Shown here piece by piece: positions 36,658 through 44,976 of a DNA stretch of 64,000 nucleotides. Each line of letters begins with the position of its first letter. Position 1 is the stretch's first letter. Source of the stretch: Peribacillus simplex (GTDB lineage: Bacteria > Bacillota > Bacilli > Bacillales > DSM-1321); assembly GCF_001542915.1 (NCBI RefSeq), contig NZ_LNNH01000012.1, forward strand, positions 730,216-794,215, written 5' to 3'. The notes under the pieces are model-generated. The model saw only the letters and a list, made by a program, of their open reading frames with translations. It was not told where the DNA came from and ran no database searches. Position numbers and translations under genes: made by a program.

Positions 36658-38457
36658 ATGAAAATGAAAAAAGCATTTATTGGTCTAACACTATTATTCA
36701 TGATTGTTCCCGGCATTGCCAATTCGGCAAACTCCATACATCCCGATGCTGAAAATGATCGAGGCACGATCCTGGCTGATTGGAAATTCACAAGACAGCA
36801 TGTCAAAAGTGGTTCAATCGATAAAGGAAACTTAATGATCGAGGATACAAGCAAGCACGGAAACGATCTGGAGATGGCAACCATCGGGGATGCTGCCTCC
36901 CCTGAATTAAAAGGATTGATTCAATGGTCTGAAGAAGATTATCATGATCGTGAAGGGGTGGATAGCCTAAAATTCGCTAATCAGGAAAACGGGCCTTCAG
37001 GACGATACTTCAAAACCAAGAAAAACGCACCGATCAATTCAGAGAAATTCGATAATGGATTCACAATCGAAGCTATTTTTAAATTACCAGCTAAAACTAA
37101 AACCAACAATGGGTTAGGACTTTTCTCCAGGCAAGGAAAAGCGGTCGACCTTAATAAAATGGACGGCGACAAGAAACTTCTTTCTGCCCTTACTTTATCA
37201 AGCGATCAAAAAATACATTGGACAAGCCACCCTTCCAATCTAACTTATAATGTAAGCAATTGGTCAAGAGCGTTAAATGCGGATGAATGGTACCACTTGG
37301 CTGTAGTCAATGATGGCAGCGCGACCACCTTGACTTTAAATAGCATAAGTGATTACGGAGAATCGGAAAAGGCTATAGGCATTGCGGGATTGACTGGGAA
37401 GGGCTGGAACATCGGAGCATCCGAATGGAGCAATAAATTGGATAAACTATTTGCGGGGAATATCGAGGAAATCCGGATCGCCAATAAAGCATTGACTGAA
37501 AAAGAATGGCTTGTGAAGGATCCCCGTGACGATGATCCCTTCGAAGGCTCTAATAAATCAATGCCCCTTTTGACGAATAAAAAAAATTATAATTTCGTTT
37601 TCATTCCTGATACTCAGAAATATTCAAGCCAAAACCCAGAGATTTTCAATAGCCAGATGAATTGGATTTCCAAGAACACGAAGAAGAACCATATCATCAT
37701 GAATTCATTCGTAGGTGACATTGTCGATAGTGATACGGAAAAACAATGGCAAAACTCACTTTCAGCCATTTCGAAATTGGATAAGCAGCACATCCCCTAT
37801 ATGATGGCGGCAGGAAATCATGATTATGCGGCCGGAAACCCATTCCTAACACACTATGGACCGCACCGTTTTCAAAATAAAGCATACTATAAGGGCTCAT
37901 CCCAATCCGGGTACAGCTCCTTTGCAATCGTTAAGGCCGGTAGTTATCAATACTTGGTCTTGATCGTTGATATGAAAAACCTTCATAAAGACTTGCAATG
38001 GGCGGAAGGTGTCCTCGATCAGCATCAGGATAAACCGACAATCCTCGTTTCACATGATATCATTTTCCCTGATGTGATTAATAACGAAACCATCGCCGCT
38101 GAATCGGCCAATGGCCGGCTGATATGGAAAGAACTCGTAAAGGATCATAATCAAGTTTTCATGACGGTCAATGGACATTATTTCGGCATTGCTCATCAAG
38201 TAAAGAAAAACAGAGCGGGGAATGATGTCATTCAAATGGTGGTCAATTATCAATCGGATTATCGTGGCGGGAATGGCTGGCTAAGACTTGTCGAATTCAA
38301 TGAAAAGAAAAACCAATTGTTTTTCCGTACCTATTCCCCATATGTAGACGAAATGACTAAAAAGGAAAGAACCTATATTGATTATAAGTTTTTAACAGGT
38401 GCAAATAACTCATTTATTTTGGATTGGGATTTCAAACGGCGTTTCACCTTTAAATGA
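36658..38457 (+). CDS. Secreted LamG-domain metallophosphoesterase
   Basis: A 599-residue exported protein. The signal peptide KKAFIGLTLLFMIVPGIANSA ends near residue 26. Residues about 40-280 form a laminin-G/concanavalin-like jelly roll (NGFTIEAIFKLPA, WYHLAVVND, GNIEEIRIANKAL). Residues about 310-560 are a calcineurin-like phosphoesterase: FIPDTQKY, FVGDIVD, AAGNHDY, LVSHDI and VNGHYFG supply metal ligands. PDTQ in place of DxH is the usual variant in this secreted group. The substrate may be extracellular phosphate esters or nucleotides. GGGGTG precedes the ATG. A long hairpin follows the stop. Confidence 0.85.
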   Translation: MKMKKAFIGLTLLFMIVPGIANSANSIHPDAENDRGTILADWKFTRQHVKSGSIDKGNLMIEDTSKHGNDLEMATIGDAASPELKGLIQWSEEDYHDREGVDSLKFANQENGPSGRYFKTKKNAPINSEKFDNGFTIEAIFKLPAKTKTNNGLGLFSRQGKAVDLNKMDGDKKLLSALTLSSDQKIHWTSHPSNLTYNVSNWSRALNADEWYHLAVVNDGSATTLTLNSISDYGESEKAIGIAGLTGKGWNIGASEWSNKLDKLFAGNIEEIRIANKALTEKEWLVKDPRDDDPFEGSNKSMPLLTNKKNYNFVFIPDTQKYSSQNPEIFNSQMNWISKNTKKNHIIMNSFVGDIVDSDTEKQWQNSLSAISKLDKQHIPYMMAAGNHDYAAGNPFLTHYGPHRFQNKAYYKGSSQSGYSSFAIVKAGSYQYLVLIVDMKNLHKDLQWAEGVLDQHQDKPTILVSHDIIFPDVINNETIAAESANGRLIWKELVKDHNQVFMTVNGHYFGIAHQVKKNRAGNDVIQMVVNYQSDYRGGNGWLRLVEFNEKKNQLFFRTYSPYVDEMTKKERTYIDYKFLTGANNSFILDWDFKRRFTFK

Positions 38458-38482
38458 GCCCTATCCCCAGACATCCGTTAAA

Positions 38483-38520
38483 GAAGGAGAGCATGTTTAA
38501 CCAAAACATGCTCTTCCTTC
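38483..38520 (+). terminator. Hairpin after the phosphoesterase gene
   Basis: GAAGGAGAGCATGTTT pairs with the complementary strand of 38504-38520 with one bulged base. The T run is poor, so it may stabilise the RNA end rather than terminate. Confidence 0.55.
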
Positions 38521-38684
38521 AATTTGCTAGTGACCAAAAGAGGGACTACTCATGTCTAATGCTCGAGCAGGCACCCCTATTTGAATCATTTATCTGTCCA
38601 TTTCTTGATCGTATTCGTCGTAATCCGGCTGAAACTCCGAATCATTTCCCCAAACCATAATCCTGTCAAATAATCACGGTTACC

Positions 38685-39371
38685 TTAATTCTTCCAGTAG
38701 TCCGTTATGGCCAGTCCATCATAAACATGATCCCACATGGAATCATCATTAGGGCTTTGGCTTGGAACCTGTGTCGTACAAATCCCGTCAATTCCCCAGT
38801 CGATTTCCTTAACACTCGGTATATCTGCTATTGGATCAAGGAACAGGATGTTACATTTTCCAGGTGTCATACCTGCTAAGATAGATCGCAATTCAAGTGC
38901 TTCCGGAATGCTTACTGCCCCCCACCGGATAAATAGAACGGATTGGCTGTTTGCAAGTATTTCAATGAATTTTCTTATTCGGTCATTAAGCTTTTCCTTA
39001 TAGGCGGGGTAAAGTTGTCTCCAATCCTGCTCCTCAATGATTGGGAAATCGTGTACCGAGATAATATTATACGTGCTATCCTGAATAAAATGCGCGTTTT
39101 GCTTCTTCCTGCCCTCGTCCGCAAATACGGCATCTCCATCATCAAGATACGCGGCAACACCATCTATACGCTGCATTTGCTTAATGTCCATAAACCCATC
39201 AAATCCGTTCTTCAACAATTTGTTTACATCGGATAATGAATTAGATACGACCCAATCAAGCGGGAATGAAAACCTCCTTAAATTATGCCGCCTTAAATTA
39301 AGTGAAGGACCGCACCAACTGCCCAAACTTATTATGACATCATATTTCCCTTTAATATCTTGTAATTTCAA
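38685..39371 (-). CDS. DUF1796 papain-like cysteine peptidase-related protein
   Basis: About 228 residues, matching the DUF1796 family of putative cysteine peptidases. The family start is KYDVIISLGSWCGPSLNLRRHNLRRFSFPLDWV with the likely nucleophile Cys, followed by FPIIEEQDW and LFIRWGAVS. Partner His/Asp residues cannot be assigned with confidence. A TTG at 39371 has GAGAGG 9 bases upstream and gives MKLQDIKGKYD. The ATG at 39380 abuts that site, and a GTG at 39407 is a third option. Biological role unknown. Confidence 0.75.
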   Translation of the reverse strand: MKLQDIKGKYDVIISLGSWCGPSLNLRRHNLRRFSFPLDWVVSNSLSDVNKLLKNGFDGFMDIKQMQRIDGVAAYLDDGDAVFADEGRKKQNAHFIQDSTYNIISVHDFPIIEEQDWRQLYPAYKEKLNDRIRKFIEILANSQSVLFIRWGAVSIPEALELRSILAGMTPGKCNILFLDPIADIPSVKEIDWGIDGICTTQVPSQSPNDDSMWDHVYDGLAITDYWKN

Positions 39372-39436
39372 GTCAGCCATCCTCTCTATTATTTTCCCTT
39401 CATTCACCGAGCATTCTCAAGGATGTTAGTGTCCGT

Positions 39437-39622
39437 TTATTCTAATCCCCCTTCTTTTCCTCTTTGTTCAGGTATTATATAGACAATCCAGCCATAACGA
39501 TGCTTAAGCTCATCTGCCATCAGCTCTGCCGTTTCCATGTCAGTAAATGTGCCTGTTATTAAACGAAACCGAGCTTCTTTTGGACCACTGTTTTTATCTC
39601 CATTCTTGCATTCTTCCTTTAT
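39437..39622 (-). CDS. Short SPOR-like protein without a standard start codon
   Basis: Open frame of about 62 codons: RFRLITGTFTDMETAELMADEL then KHRYGWIVYIIPE, which has the look of one SPOR repeat (peptidoglycan-binding fold). No ATG, GTG or TTG lies at the front. AAAAGGAGGG (39631-39640) is 8 bases before an ATA codon at 39622, so an AUA start is possible; otherwise the gene has lost its start or front half. It is followed by the DUF1796 gene on the same strand. Confidence 0.4.
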   Translation of the reverse strand: MKEECKNGDKNSGPKEARFRLITGTFTDMETAELMADELKHRYGWIVYIIPEQRGKEGGLE

Positions 39623-39751
39623 TTGCTTGTCCCTCCTTTTTATATCTTATGAATCCTGCTTGAATACTGTATACTACAGAGCAGTCCTTGACAGCCCATT
39701 TTAAGTCCATGACAAAAAAAGAAGCCGCAATCGACATGCAGCTTCCAAAAT

Positions 39752-39793
39752 GCAGACAAACCCCTTGGATACCAAAGTTTGTCTGCTTTTTTT
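39752..39793. terminator. Terminator-like hairpin after the VOC gene
   Basis: GCAGACAAAC and GTTTGTCTGC arms. A run of seven T follows on the plus strand; on the minus strand the tail is ATTTTGG, so it is weaker for the VOC gene that ends at 39865. Confidence 0.6.
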
Positions 39794-39864
39794 AGGTTCA
39801 AGTTGAACGGGACCTCCTCGCACCTGACCAATCGAATTTGTTTATCTTTCTAGATGGATTCCAT

Positions 39865-40257
39865 TCAGCAAGACTTTTCGTATAATTCCAGAGGCAAATC
39901 ATCGGGATCACAAAAGAACGTAAATCTTTTTCCGGTTATCTCGTCAACCCGGATGGGTTCGACAGAAATATTCTCTTTGCATAACTCTTCGACCGCTTGA
40001 TCAATATCCTCCACTTCAAAAGCCAAATGCCTTAGCCCGCTTGCTTCGGGATAACTTTGTCTTAAGGGACTTTCCGGAAAGGAGAACAATTCCAACTGAT
40101 ATTCCCCCCCGACCAGTAAATCCAATTTATACGACTTTCTTTCTGCACGATAGGTTTCCTTCTTAATTTCACACCCTAGGATATTTACATAGAATTTTTT
40201 TGATTTCTCATAATCCGTGCATATGATTGCTACATGATGGATTTTCTTTACCTTCAT
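39865..40257 (-). CDS. VOC-family protein, GloA2-like
   Basis: A 130-residue VOC protein of the group often called SMU1112c-like. It begins KKIHHVAIICTDYEKSKKFYVNILG, has GLRHLAFEVEDIDQAVEEL and ends FTFFCDPDDLPLELYE; the His and Glu positions fit a divalent metal site. Activity is unproven; lactoylglutathione lyase is only the formal annotation. GGAGG precedes the ATG. Confidence 0.85.
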   Translation of the reverse strand: MKVKKIHHVAIICTDYEKSKKFYVNILGCEIKKETYRAERKSYKLDLLVGGEYQLELFSFPESPLRQSYPEASGLRHLAFEVEDIDQAVEELCKENISVEPIRVDEITGKRFTFFCDPDDLPLELYEKSC

Positions 40258-40555
40258 TTGCTTCCTCCAATAAGTTTCGTTTTATGAATTTGCTTTTTTT
40301 AGGGATCACCCTATCAGCCTAGTATCTTCTTCTATATTTATCACTTGAAACCCTTTATGCAAAGGACGCTTTCATGAAGCAAAGAACACTAATTTCACAA
40401 TTAGGGAAATATTCATTAGCTTTGAAATACTCTTTGGCCATAGCGTTCTGTTTCAATAAGATGCAAGCAGTATAAACATGATTGTTTTACGGTGATACTA
40501 GTCCCGGCTGGAAATTAGGCAGCCCAAATTCATTGTCCATCTTTGTCCATGTAGG
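40258..40555. other. Gap with no gene
   Basis: About 300 bases between the VOC gene and the Gln/Gly repeat protein. No open frame with a ribosome site and no folded RNA is recognised. The sigma-K type promoter of the next gene begins at 40556. Confidence 0.35.
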
Positions 40556-40582
40556 ACATAATCTTTATTTTTACATATTTTA
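40556..40582 (+). promoter_or_regulatory. Sigma-K type promoter of the Gln/Gly repeat gene
   Basis: AC (40556-40557), 16 bases, CATATTTTA (40574-40582), matching AC-N16/17-CATANNNTA. The start would be near 40589, just before the GGGAGGA site. Confidence 0.6.
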
Positions 40583-40611
40583 TAGTGTACCTAAAAGGGA
40601 GGATTTTCGGA

Positions 40612-41103
40612 ATGTATAACTATAACTACGCCTTTCATCAAAACAATGTACCATATTATTACGATAATTATTATGCTAATATGCCTTATCATTACGCAGA
40701 AAGAGTGCAATCTTTAGTACCTACTGCAACGATACAAAGTCATTTAAAAGCAGGCCGCCAAGGGCATTGTTTCAGGGGGTTTTGGGGAAATTCGACACAC
40801 ACATTCATTTTGATGGGGTTTAACACCACAACTGGCATGGTTCAAATCCTTGAGGATGGTTTGCCAAACGAGGTTCATCACAATGATATCGTTGGATTAC
40901 AATATTTAGGTCTACAATGTCCGCCTGTACAACAACCCGGACAGCAGGGTGGACAGCAAGGCGGACAGCAGGGTGGACAGCAAGGCGGACAGCAGGGCGG
41001 ACAGCAGGGCGGACAGCAGGGGCAGCCTTTCCCAGGGTTTCCTGGTGGGCAGCAAGGTGGGCAAAACTGTATTTTTTATAATGGAAAATGGTACTGCTCC
41101 TAA
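40612..41103 (+). CDS. Gln/Gly-repeat protein, probably spore-surface
   Basis: A 163-residue protein. The front 25 residues are Tyr/Asn-rich (MYNYNYAFHQNNVPYYYDNYYAN). A middle domain of about 80 residues (GRQGHCFRGFWGNSTHTFILMGF) looks globular. Then come about seven tandem copies of GQQG encoded by a 12-bp DNA repeat, and a short tail FPGFPGGQQGGQ ending FYNGKWYCS. GGGAGGA precedes the ATG. The sigma-K type promoter and composition suggest a coat or crust protein. I do not recognise the central domain. Confidence 0.75.
   Translation: MYNYNYAFHQNNVPYYYDNYYANMPYHYAERVQSLVPTATIQSHLKAGRQGHCFRGFWGNSTHTFILMGFNTTTGMVQILEDGLPNEVHHNDIVGLQYLGLQCPPVQQPGQQGGQQGGQQGGQQGGQQGGQQGGQQGQPFPGFPGGQQGGQNCIFYNGKWYCS
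40937..41021 (+). repeat. 12-bp coding tandem repeat (GQQG units)
   Basis: About seven copies of a 12-base unit of the form GGACAGCAGGGT with third-position changes. All copies are in frame, so unit gain or loss would change protein length without a frameshift. Strain-to-strain length variation is expected. Confidence 0.85.
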
Positions 41104-41141
41104 TAATTGAAGAAAGCTATCATTCACTTTTTTTGATGTAG

Positions 41142-41303
41142 CTAGGAGAAATATGTGACGTAGCTATCGAGATCCAATCTTCATCCGGATCTCCATGGTT
41201 GCTTTGTTTTGATGCCAATGATCACATCATCCATACATTTCCCCACCCTTTTCTTACTGCCAGACGTTTGGAGGAAGAATTGGGAGGATATCCTGTTACA
41301 TGA
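41142..41303 (+). pseudogene. Start-less open frame, probable gene tail
   Basis: 53 codons open between a TAG and a TGA: EICDVAIEIQ, SGSPWLLCFDANDHIIHTF, PHPFLTARRLEEELGGYPV. It reads like real protein but has no start codon with a ribosome site. I do not recognise the family. The rest of the 41104-41424 gap shows nothing else. Confidence 0.35.
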
Positions 41304-41424
41304 TCGTATATTTAATTTTAAAAATAACGAAACTGTCTGAATTTCCCTTCCCTGCTATTTTCCACTATAATCATGAATTTACTTTATACTTAAGATTGAT
41401 TCGATTTACGGAGGAGGTAAAGAT

Positions 41425-41847
41425 ATGAATTCCCAGCGAGTTGATGTTGTATATTCATTACTATTTGATGCGGCCACAAGTAAAATACTGATGGTATTCA
41501 ATAAGAAAGGCACTTGGACATTGCCAGGAGGGGGAGTTGAAGCCGGGGAGACTTTGGCAGAAGCGGCTATAAGAGAAGTCAAGGAAGAAACCGGGTATGA
41601 CATTGAAGTCGGCAATATTGTAGCTTTGAATGAGAGTCTCATAGATGAAAAGCATGTATTCTTTTTTACTTATCTTGGATACATCGTAACTCGGCCTAAG
41701 GAAATTCCACATGAAGAAAATATTATGAAAGTTGAATGGATGGACTTGGAAAAGGCAGACCGCCTAATGCCTTATTATCCAGAAGGGGTTTCAAAGCTCA
41801 TTAACGAATCTGGAGCAAGTTATATTTTGCAACAAAATAAAATTTGA
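41425..41847 (+). CDS. Nudix hydrolase
   Basis: A 140-residue Nudix protein. The Nudix box [24 protein letters not shown] matches GX5EX7REUXEEXGU with all catalytic Glu residues present. The front [27 protein letters not shown] and the strand [11 protein letters not shown] are typical. It should hydrolyse a nucleoside diphosphate linked to some group; substrate unknown. GGAGGAGG lies 7 bases before the ATG. Confidence 0.92.
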   Translation: MNSQRVDVVYSLLFDAATSKILMVFNKKGTWTLPGGGVEAGETLAEAAIREVKEETGYDIEVGNIVALNESLIDEKHVFFFTYLGYIVTRPKEIPHEENIMKVEWMDLEKADRLMPYYPEGVSKLINESGASYILQQNKI

Positions 41848-41931
41848 GGAAATTCTGATCGTGAAAAATATGATAACCGTTTCCATTCCTTTTGAGTATG
41901 TTGAAAGTCAACCCTATTAAGATTGAGATGA

Positions 41932-41990
41932 ACAGTATTAACGATACATAAGTACATAATTTCAAGAAAATGGCGCATCGTTAATACTGT
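41932..41990. repeat. 14-bp perfect inverted repeat with 31-base loop
   Basis: ACAGTATTAACGAT and its exact complement at 41977-41990, lying between the convergent Nudix and MerR genes. No T run follows on either strand, so it is not a standard terminator. Confidence 0.6.
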
Positions 41991-42021
41991 GACCAGCAGA
42001 AGGAACACTTTTTGTGCAGGT

Positions 42022-42405
42022 CTAGCTGTTTGACGGATTCAAAGTGGATAAGTGCTGTTTATATGCCGTTATTTTCTTATCAAGCATTGCTTCAGTGACT
42101 TTCAATGTTTCAATCTGGGCTTCGATGCTTCGGCGATGGTTCTCTAATAGATTCAAGCGGTCCATCGATGTATGGTCTCCTTCTTTGAACAATTGGGTAT
42201 ATTTTTTTATTTGTTCGATGGGCATTTGCGTTTCCCTCAGTTTTTTTACAAACTCCATCCATTTAAGGTGTGAATCGGTATATTGCCTGATTCCTTGAGC
42301 ATTTCTTTCCGGTGTTATGATTTCTTCTTTTTCGTAATAGCGTAAGGCATGTGTGCTTATTCCAAGCTTTTGCCCCACTTCACTTATCGTGTAAATAAAA
42401 AACAC
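42022..42405 (-). CDS. MerR-family regulator
   Basis: A 127-residue MerR-type activator. The DNA-binding domain YTISEVGQKLGISTHALRYYEKEEIITPERNAQGIRQY is followed by a dimerisation coiled coil and no metal-binding cysteines, so it belongs to the YdfE/AdhR-like group. It is divergent from an SDR gene whose promoter has the 19-bp spacer that MerR proteins act on. The start is uncertain: GTG at 42405 overlaps the GAGGTG site, whereas an ATT codon about 9 bases inside would give IYTISEV with correct spacing. Confidence 0.9.
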   Translation of the reverse strand: MFFIYTISEVGQKLGISTHALRYYEKEEIITPERNAQGIRQYTDSHLKWMEFVKKLRETQMPIEQIKKYTQLFKEGDHTSMDRLNLLENHRRSIEAQIETLKVTEAMLDKKITAYKQHLSTLNPSNS

Positions 42406-42422
42406 CTCATCATGACTAATTG

Positions 42423-42453
42423 TTGACTTAGAGTGAACTCTAAGTAATACAAT
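42423..42453 (+). promoter_or_regulatory. MerR-type promoter of the SDR gene (19-bp spacer)
   Basis: TTGACT (42423-42428), 19-base spacer, TACAAT (42448-42453). The palindrome ACTTAGAGT-GA-ACTCTAAGT (42426-42445) fills the spacer. An overlong spacer holding a palindrome is the classic MerR activation arrangement. Confidence 0.85.
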
Positions 42454-42486
42454 GACATCCTATCATAAATTAATGGAGGTATACAC

Positions 42487-43257
42487 ATGAAATATACGGT
42501 TATCACGGGAGCAAGCTCCGGTATTGGATATGAAGCTGCTTTAGCCTTTGCATCCCGAGGGAAAAATTTAGTTCTCGTTGCCAGGAGAAAACAAAATTTG
42601 GACGAACTAAAAACAAAAATAGAGCAAATGAATAAAGAATTGGATATCGTTGTTCATGCTGCCGATCTATCAATTACCGAGAACGTTTACGGACTATATG
42701 AAAGTCTCAAAGACCTCCAGATTGAAACATGGATCAACAATGCAGGTTTTGGAAACTTCGATAAGATCGGAGAGCAAAGGCTGCCGAAAATCGAGAAAAT
42801 GCTTCACCTGAATATTGAGGCCTTAACAATATTGTCCTCCCTTTACGTTCGTGACTATTCAAATACTGAGGGCACACAGCTTATCAATATCTCTTCAGGC
42901 GGCGGGTACACCCTTGTTGCAGATGCAATCACTTATTGCGCCACTAAATTTTATGTCAGCGCCTTTACAGAAGGGCTTGCTCATGAACTTAAAAGCCAAG
43001 GTGCTAAAATGCAAGCGAAGGTGTTGGCTCCAGCTGCAACTGAAACGGAATTTGCCAAACGCTCCTTTGATGTTGACGAATTCCATTATGATGCCACTTT
43101 ACCGAAGTACCATACAGCAAAGGAAATGGCTGAGTTTTTGATTCAGCTGCATGAACATGACAAAGTGGTTGGAATTGTAAATGGACAAAGCTATGAGTTT
43201 GAACTTAAAGATCCCCTTTTCCCATATGCTTCTCGAACAACGAATGCCAATTCCTAA
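42487..43257 (+). CDS. Short-chain dehydrogenase/reductase (YqjQ/DltE-like)
   Basis: A 256-residue classical SDR. VITGASSGIGYEAALAFA binds NAD(P), NNAGFGN is the structural motif, ISSGGGY holds the catalytic Ser and YCATKF the Tyr-Lys pair. ARRKQNL after strand 2 suggests NADPH preference. Substrate unknown, likely an aldehyde or ketone. GGAGGT precedes the ATG. It is controlled by the divergent MerR regulator, similar to AdhR-type electrophile-response pairs. Confidence 0.9.
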   Translation: MKYTVITGASSGIGYEAALAFASRGKNLVLVARRKQNLDELKTKIEQMNKELDIVVHAADLSITENVYGLYESLKDLQIETWINNAGFGNFDKIGEQRLPKIEKMLHLNIEALTILSSLYVRDYSNTEGTQLINISSGGGYTLVADAITYCATKFYVSAFTEGLAHELKSQGAKMQAKVLAPAATETEFAKRSFDVDEFHYDATLPKYHTAKEMAEFLIQLHEHDKVVGIVNGQSYEFELKDPLFPYASRTTNANS

Positions 43258-43269
43258 AACTTGAGATCC

Positions 43270-43314
43270 ATCCCCCTAATTAACGCGTTGTCCCAATGCG
43301 TTAATTAGGGGGAT
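43270..43314. terminator. Bidirectional terminator after the SDR gene
   Basis: 17-bp perfect arms ATCCCCCTAATTAACGC and complement with an 11-base loop. It separates the SDR gene from the converging DMT permease gene. Confidence 0.85.
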
Positions 43315-43334
43315 GTTCTTCTTAATGGGATACG

Positions 43335-43820
43335 TTACAGTTGAGCTTTTTCAGGTAAAATACCCCGCTTATCGGTTTTCTGGATAACGTTCCTTTTCGT
43401 CTTAAACATAATGATTCCCGCTACCATGATTCCGATACCGAACAATTTATTCATGGTAAAAGGAGCCGTCTCAAACCCGAACCAGCCATACGTGTCGATA
43501 ACAACCGCCATAATGAGCTGGGCGACAAGTACAATGGAGATCGCATATGCCGGGCCTAAAAGCCGGATCGCCTGCATGATGCAATAGACGAGCATGACAC
43601 CCAAGACCCCACTTGATAGATAAAGCTTGTTTACATGACCGAGCGCCAACAGGCTCGTATCATCCATGATCATAAACATGGTGAACGATGATACGAAACC
43701 AAGTCCCAGCACGAGTGTGGTTGTCGCCCAAGAACCTACCTTTTCACTCACTTGGGCATTAAAGACCGTTTGCAGACTGATGAAGACCCCTGCAATAACT
43801 CCAAACAAAATTCCTTGCAT
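43335..43820 (-). CDS. DUF606/YdcZ-type DMT permease (second of a pair)
   Basis: A 161-residue membrane protein with five segments, the half-size DMT type. It begins MQGILFGVIAGVFISLQTVFNAQVSEKVGSWATT, the family signature. A paralogue with the same start is encoded at 44551 in the same operon, with a Crp/Fnr regulator in between. Half-size pairs may assemble as heterodimers. Cargo unknown. The start is the ATG at 43820 with GGAGGA 7 bases upstream. Confidence 0.85.
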   Translation of the reverse strand: MQGILFGVIAGVFISLQTVFNAQVSEKVGSWATTTLVLGLGFVSSFTMFMIMDDTSLLALGHVNKLYLSSGVLGVMLVYCIMQAIRLLGPAYAISIVLVAQLIMAVVIDTYGWFGFETAPFTMNKLFGIGIMVAGIIMFKTKRNVIQKTDKRGILPEKAQL

Positions 43821-43837
43821 GCATGTATCCTCCGATC

Positions 43838-44536
43838 TCATTCATAAATATTGCCATCTGCCCTTTCCCGGAGCATCGGCAAGTCTTCAATATACAGGGA
43901 CCCTTGCCTCCGTTCGATGATTCCTTCTTCACACAATTTATGAATGACACGATTTAAGTGCCGATAGCTGGTACCTATGAGATCAGCAATTTCCATTAGA
44001 TTGGACGTGCCCATTTCCTTATGGAACATGGAGCCGTCCCCTTCCGAGGAAAGAGACAATAGGTAGCTTGCCAGACGTGTCTCGACTGGATGAAGCCTGT
44101 TCAAACTAGCAGCATGGGATTCCGTGTAAAACTTTTGGGTAATGATCTCCAACAAAAAGTTCAGAAACTCCGCGCGGTTGGATTCCATCGCCCTTACCTC
44201 ATCAAAATGAATGCAAAGGACCATTCCTTCACTGACTGCTTCGACAGTATGGAGGACGGGCATCCCCTTTACATATTCCACATCGCCGAAAAGCGCCAAT
44301 GGTGTTTTGAACCGAACGATCCATGCTTTTCCTTCCGGAGAAGTGGTAAAGATCTTCACCTTTCCCTTCACCAGGAAATACATGTGCTGAATATCTTCAC
44401 CTCTTGCACACAAAATTTCTCCCTTTTTGAATTGGTAAAGAGATATTTTTTTCTTCATTCCCTCCGAAAAAACCCTATTCAGCTGAAATTGATCGAGATA
44501 TTCAAGAATCCGGCGGCCATCATTTATTTTTTTCAA
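43838..44536 (-). CDS. Crp/Fnr-family regulator
   Basis: A 232-residue regulator. The N-terminal cyclic-nucleotide-like domain (FKKGEILCARGEDIQHMYFLVKGKVKIF) lacks the arginine phosphate cassette of true cAMP binders. The C-terminal HTH has SNLMEIADLIGTSYRHLNRVIHKL. Cysteines are too few for an FNR-type cluster. It resembles YeiL-like regulators. It starts at a TTG (44536) after AAAGGTGATG and is flanked on both sides by DUF606 permease genes, so it most likely controls them. Confidence 0.85.
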   Translation of the reverse strand: MKKINDGRRILEYLDQFQLNRVFSEGMKKKISLYQFKKGEILCARGEDIQHMYFLVKGKVKIFTTSPEGKAWIVRFKTPLALFGDVEYVKGMPVLHTVEAVSEGMVLCIHFDEVRAMESNRAEFLNFLLEIITQKFYTESHAASLNRLHPVETRLASYLLSLSSEGDGSMFHKEMGTSNLMEIADLIGTSYRHLNRVIHKLCEEGIIERRQGSLYIEDLPMLRERADGNIYE

Positions 44537-44550
44537 TGTACATCACCTTT

Positions 44551-44976
44551 TTACCATTTAAATAGGATTACCCCCACTAACATCATAGCCATTCCAATCA
44601 CTTGTTGAAATGACACCTTATGCTTGATCATACCGAATAGTCCCTTAGTGTCTATAAGGAATGCACAAAGAAGCTGTGCAATTAAAATCGTGGCGATTGC
44701 AAGAGACATGCCCAGCACATTTATCGATGTCATTTCCCCGAACACGATCACGACCCCGAGAATGCCTCCAAGCAAATAAAAATAAGGAACCTCACGAAAG
44801 CCCTCCGCTCTGCCATCCCGGGCAATTAAATAAATGATGATCGACAAGATAAATCCGACTAGATGGACAATCGCAGTCGTGTGCCAACCGCTAATGTCCT
44901 CGCTCATTCTTGAATTAAACACCCCCTGCAACGAAATGAATATACCGGCAATAATCGAAAATAGTATCCCTTTCAC
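44551..44976 (-). CDS. DUF606/YdcZ-type DMT permease (first of a pair)
   Basis: A 141-residue five-segment membrane protein, paralogue of the product at 43335 (MKGILFSIIAGIFISLQGVFNSRMSEDISGW). The GTG start at 44976 overlaps the stop of the upstream small gene and has GGAGG upstream. The crp gene begins 14 bp after its stop. Confidence 0.85.
   Translation of the reverse strand: MKGILFSIIAGIFISLQGVFNSRMSEDISGWHTTAIVHLVGFILSIIIYLIARDGRAEGFREVPYFYLLGGILGVVIVFGEMTSINVLGMSLAIATILIAQLLCAFLIDTKGLFGMIKHKVSFQQVIGMAMMLVGVILFKW

Noticed and set aside
38454-38660. 68-codon frame after the phosphoesterase
   Set aside because: It runs through a long hairpin and has no site or family.
40937-41021. Short tandem repeats as a CRISPR array
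   Set aside because: The units are 12 bp with no spacers and are in-frame GQQG codons.
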